NCBI RefSeq assembly: GCF_913063105.1
Contig: NZ_CAJXYQ010000021.1
Coordinates: 1-64,000, forward strand
Direction of reading: 5' to 3'
Source of the DNA: an uncultured Draconibacterium sp.
Lineage (GTDB): Bacteria > Bacteroidota > Bacteroidia > Bacteroidales > Prolixibacteraceae
Length of the DNA stretch: 64,000 nucleotides
Part shown: piece after piece, positions 60,451-64,000 of the stretch
How positions within the stretch are numbered: the first letter of the stretch is position 1
How the letters are laid out: the number at the start of each line of letters is the position of its first letter
Made by a program: the position numbers and the translations under genes
Notes under the pieces: model-generated
The model's input: only the letters and a program-made list of their open reading frames with translations
Database searches by the model: none
What the model was told of the DNA's origin: nothing

Positions 60451-62502
60451 ATGTCGGACACATCGGTTTTTGGAGCAGATTTTATTAAAGAAGCGGAAGC
60501 AATCATTTTAGAAAATATCTCGAATGAGCATTTCGGGGTTTCTGAACTTGCCGACCTGATGCATATGAGCCGGTCGAGTTTGCTTCGGAAAATAAAAACG
60601 CACACCCAGCTTTCTGCCAGTCAGTTTATTCGTAAGGTGCGTGTTACAAAAGCACTTGAATTGCTTCAACAGAACTCCCTAACTGTTGCCGAAGTTTCGT
60701 ACCAGGTTGGTTTTAGCAACACCTCGTATTTTATTAAATGTTTTCGCGATGAATTTGCTTATTCGCCCGGTGAAATTCGAAAAGGTAAGCAACCCGAGGA
60801 GCAGGCCACTTTGCAGCCAACTATTTTAAAAAAATATGGCTGGTACCTGGCAGCTTCACTTGTAATCAGTATTGTTTTGGTGCTTGTTTTTCTTAACCGA
60901 AAAGAAGAAGCACCTACCGAGCTGGAAAAATCAATTGCAGTGTTGCCATTTAAAAACGAAAGCAGCGATACCCTAAACCTCTATTTTGTGAACGGTTTAA
61001 TGGAATCGACCTTAAACAAACTGCAAAAAATTGGCGATTTGCGCGTGGTTAGCCGAACCTCATCTGCCCGATACCGAAATACACAAAAAAACATACGCGA
61101 AATAGCCGAAGAATTGAATGTAAATTACCTGGTAGAAGGTAGTGGGCAGCGTTTTGGCAACCAGGTTTTGCTAAATATCCAGCTTATTGAAGCCTCAAGC
61201 GATCGTCCTATTTGGGGAGAACAATACAGCCGGGAAATTAACGATGTATTTGCACTGCAAAACGAAGTGGCGCAGAAAATTGCGAATGCCATTAAGGCCG
61301 TAGTTACTGCCGACGAATTGTTGCAAATACAGAAAATTCCGACAAAAAGCCTCGAGGCTTATGATTATTACCTGCAGGCTCTTGATTATTACTACAGCCG
61401 AACAAAAGAAAATTTAGAAACAGCAATCGGGCTGTTTCAGCAAGCAATAGAATTAGATGAGGAGTTTGCCCTTGCTTATGCCAACATTGCCATTTCGTAT
61501 TATTTTCTTGATTTAAACCAGGTAAAAAAACAACACACTGAACGCATTAATACTTTTGCCGACAAGGCCTTGCTTTACGACTCTAAACTGGCAGAAAGCC
61601 TTATTGCAAAAGCGCTGTATTATTTGCAAATCGGCGAATATGAATTAACCGTTCCACATCTTGAAAAAGCGCTGGAGTACAATCCAAATTCATCGGCAGT
61701 GGTACAAATGCTGGGCGATTTATATGCCCGGGTAATTCCCAATACCGACAAATACCTGGAATATGCGCTAAAAGGTATTCAGCTCGACATTGCCGCAAAC
61801 GATTCAGTCATGAAAGGTTACACCTACCTGCATTTAAGCAATGCCCTCGTTCAGAATGGTTTTGTTGAAGAAGCAACAACTTATATTAACCTGGCACTTC
61901 AGGTTGATTCAACCAACTATTATGCCCCTATGTTAAAAGCATTTATTGTTTACGCTAAAAATGGCAATACCCAACAAACAAAAAGTATACTTACAGCTGA
62001 ATGGGAAAAAGATACCACACGCCTTGATATTTTGCAAGAAGTGGCCAAAATGCATTATTACGAAGAAGATTACGACAGTGCTTTTTATTATTACGAAAAG
62101 TTTGTGCATGCCCGGGAGAAATTTGGGCTCGATATTTACCAACATGAAGACATAAAAATTGCCTGGGTATACCGAATGAAAGGAAGGGAAAAAGAGGCTG
62201 CAGCTTTTTTAAATACTTACAACTTATATTGCGAAGAAGATAAATCGATTTATAAAAGTGCCAGCCTGGCAACTAAGTACGCCTTTGAAGGGCAAAACAA
62301 AAAGGCATTGGAACAACTCAGAATTTTTGCCACACAGGATAATTACCAATACTGGTTATTGCTGTTTATAGAAAAAGAGCCAATATTTAAAGCACTTAAA
62401 AACAATCCCGAATTTGAAAATGTGATAGAAAAAATAAAAGACCGTTTCTGGCAAAGACATCAACACCTGAAAAAACTTTTGGCAAATAAAAACCTGATCT
62501 GA
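60451..62502 (+). CDS. Membrane-anchored AraC-type regulator with TolB-like and TPR domains
   Basis: A 683-residue regulator with DNA-binding at the N-terminus. Residues 10-115 are an AraC double helix-turn-helix (FGVSELADLMHMSRSSLLRK, then TVAEVSYQVGFSNTSYFIKC). One membrane segment follows at about 130-150. A TolB-like domain (about 160-290) starts KSIAVLPFKNESSDTLNLYF and includes IAEELNVNYLVEGSG, as in adenylate-cyclase-type proteins. The remainder holds about eight TPR-like repeats. The cytosolic reader is thus joined through the membrane to a periplasmic sensor. It faces the ankyrin-acyltransferase-hydrolase set, which is a natural target. The signal is unknown. Confidence 0.9.
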   Translation: MSDTSVFGADFIKEAEAIILENISNEHFGVSELADLMHMSRSSLLRKIKTHTQLSASQFIRKVRVTKALELLQQNSLTVAEVSYQVGFSNTSYFIKCFRDEFAYSPGEIRKGKQPEEQATLQPTILKKYGWYLAASLVISIVLVLVFLNRKEEAPTELEKSIAVLPFKNESSDTLNLYFVNGLMESTLNKLQKIGDLRVVSRTSSARYRNTQKNIREIAEELNVNYLVEGSGQRFGNQVLLNIQLIEASSDRPIWGEQYSREINDVFALQNEVAQKIANAIKAVVTADELLQIQKIPTKSLEAYDYYLQALDYYYSRTKENLETAIGLFQQAIELDEEFALAYANIAISYYFLDLNQVKKQHTERINTFADKALLYDSKLAESLIAKALYYLQIGEYELTVPHLEKALEYNPNSSAVVQMLGDLYARVIPNTDKYLEYALKGIQLDIAANDSVMKGYTYLHLSNALVQNGFVEEATTYINLALQVDSTNYYAPMLKAFIVYAKNGNTQQTKSILTAEWEKDTTRLDILQEVAKMHYYEEDYDSAFYYYEKFVHAREKFGLDIYQHEDIKIAWVYRMKGREKEAAAFLNTYNLYCEEDKSIYKSASLATKYAFEGQNKKALEQLRIFATQDNYQYWLLLFIEKEPIFKALKNNPEFENVIEKIKDRFWQRHQHLKKLLANKNLI

Positions 62503-62724
62503 TAAAGCTATACCCAAACTACAATAGCCAACATTCAACAGCATAAGTCGGGCATTTTAAAATATGACAAATTAGAATAATCCTTTGCCGTAAATTGATT
62601 TACATTAGCTTTCGGTTCATTTTTTTTCAGAAATATACAACCGGCACAATTAGGCGGTTGCATTTATTTTCTTAACCCTACATTAACCTTAAAAAAACTT
62701 TCAACTGCAATCTTCAGAATCAAT

Positions 62725-62732
62725 TATCTTTG
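62725..62732 (+). promoter_or_regulatory. pgi promoter -7 element
   Basis: TATCTTTG, an exact TAnnTTTG match, 110 bases before the pgi ATG. Confidence 0.6.
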
Positions 62733-62740
62733 TAAAGCAG

Positions 62741-62764
62741 AAAGTGAGTTTATCACTTTTTATT
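62741..62764 (+). terminator. Terminator-like hairpin in pgi leader
   Basis: AAAGTGA / TCACTTT stem with a 5-base loop followed by T-rich sequence, starting about nine bases after the promoter element. It could act as an attenuator or a 5' stabilising hairpin. Confidence 0.5.
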
Positions 62765-62833
62765 TTGAATTATTAACTAACGGATGACTACAGCTCGGAT
62801 TAACGCAACTATTTAACTGAGTCTTCCCATTAA

Positions 62834-64000
<1,167 letters not shown>

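Overview
The window looks like a chromosomal segment of a Bacteroidota bacterium, most likely from the Marinilabiliales/Prolixibacteraceae neighbourhood. That placement is inferred from protein character and gene order, not from a database search. Supporting signs are a moderately AT-rich composition, repeated TAnnTTTG-type -7 promoter elements characteristic of Bacteroidota, weak Shine-Dalgarno sequences, and typical neighbourhoods such as purH-mreBCD-mrdA-rodA and rel-fur-purA. I see no tRNA, rRNA, CRISPR array, prophage or intact insertion sequence. Most of the window is core genome, densely packed, with 55 protein genes (the last cut by the window edge).

Left part (1-14 kb). A 647-base gene-free stretch, holding a stem-loop and a leader like those of SusC/TonB-receptor genes but no receptor, precedes ppdK. 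Then come an unknown 212-residue protein, a secreted Tyr/His-rich protein, ruvX-def-comEC, the potassium uptake pair trkA-trkH, a threonylcarbamoyl-AMP synthase, an mnmD-like methyltransferase and a pRiA4b-ORF3-like protein.

14-24 kb. A tightly coupled run, miaA-NUDIX-gmhA-gmhB-rel, joins tRNA modification, heptose synthesis and the stringent response. It is followed by fur, purA (with a strong hairpin in its leader) and a three-gene set pncB / D-threonine-aldolase-like / VOC protein.

24-31 kb. Dipeptidase pepD, an MFS carrier, a DUF4831-like protein, aat (apparently leaderless and next to an inverted-repeat element), membrane proteins, a possible 190-base non-autonomous element and an EamA-type transporter.

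31-42 kb. An efflux locus made of two paralogous HlyD-type adaptors, a MacB/FtsX-type permease and a TolC-type channel, without any ATPase gene. Then an uncharacterised ATP-grasp-like protein beside ppk2, a DUF1338 protein, a PfkB sugar kinase and an AcpH-like protein.

42-57 kb. A stand-alone KamA-like radical SAM protein; the cell-shape operon purH-mreB-mreC-mreD-mrdA-rodA on the minus strand; an orphan FtsX-type permease; rsmA-mgtE; a flippase-like membrane protein whose promoter overlaps a perfect 16-base palindrome; and a LolC/E-like permease.

57-64 kb. A minus-strand set (ankyrin lipoprotein, membrane acyltransferase, class-C serine hydrolase) lies opposite a membrane-anchored AraC-TolB-TPR regulator. 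The window ends inside pgi, whose long leader holds a terminator-like hairpin and a 9-codon ORF.

I did not find a clearly new defence or mobile system. The best leads are the ATPase-less double-adaptor efflux locus, the ATP-grasp protein next to ppk2, the AraC-TPR regulator with its facing operon, and several unexplained non-coding structures.
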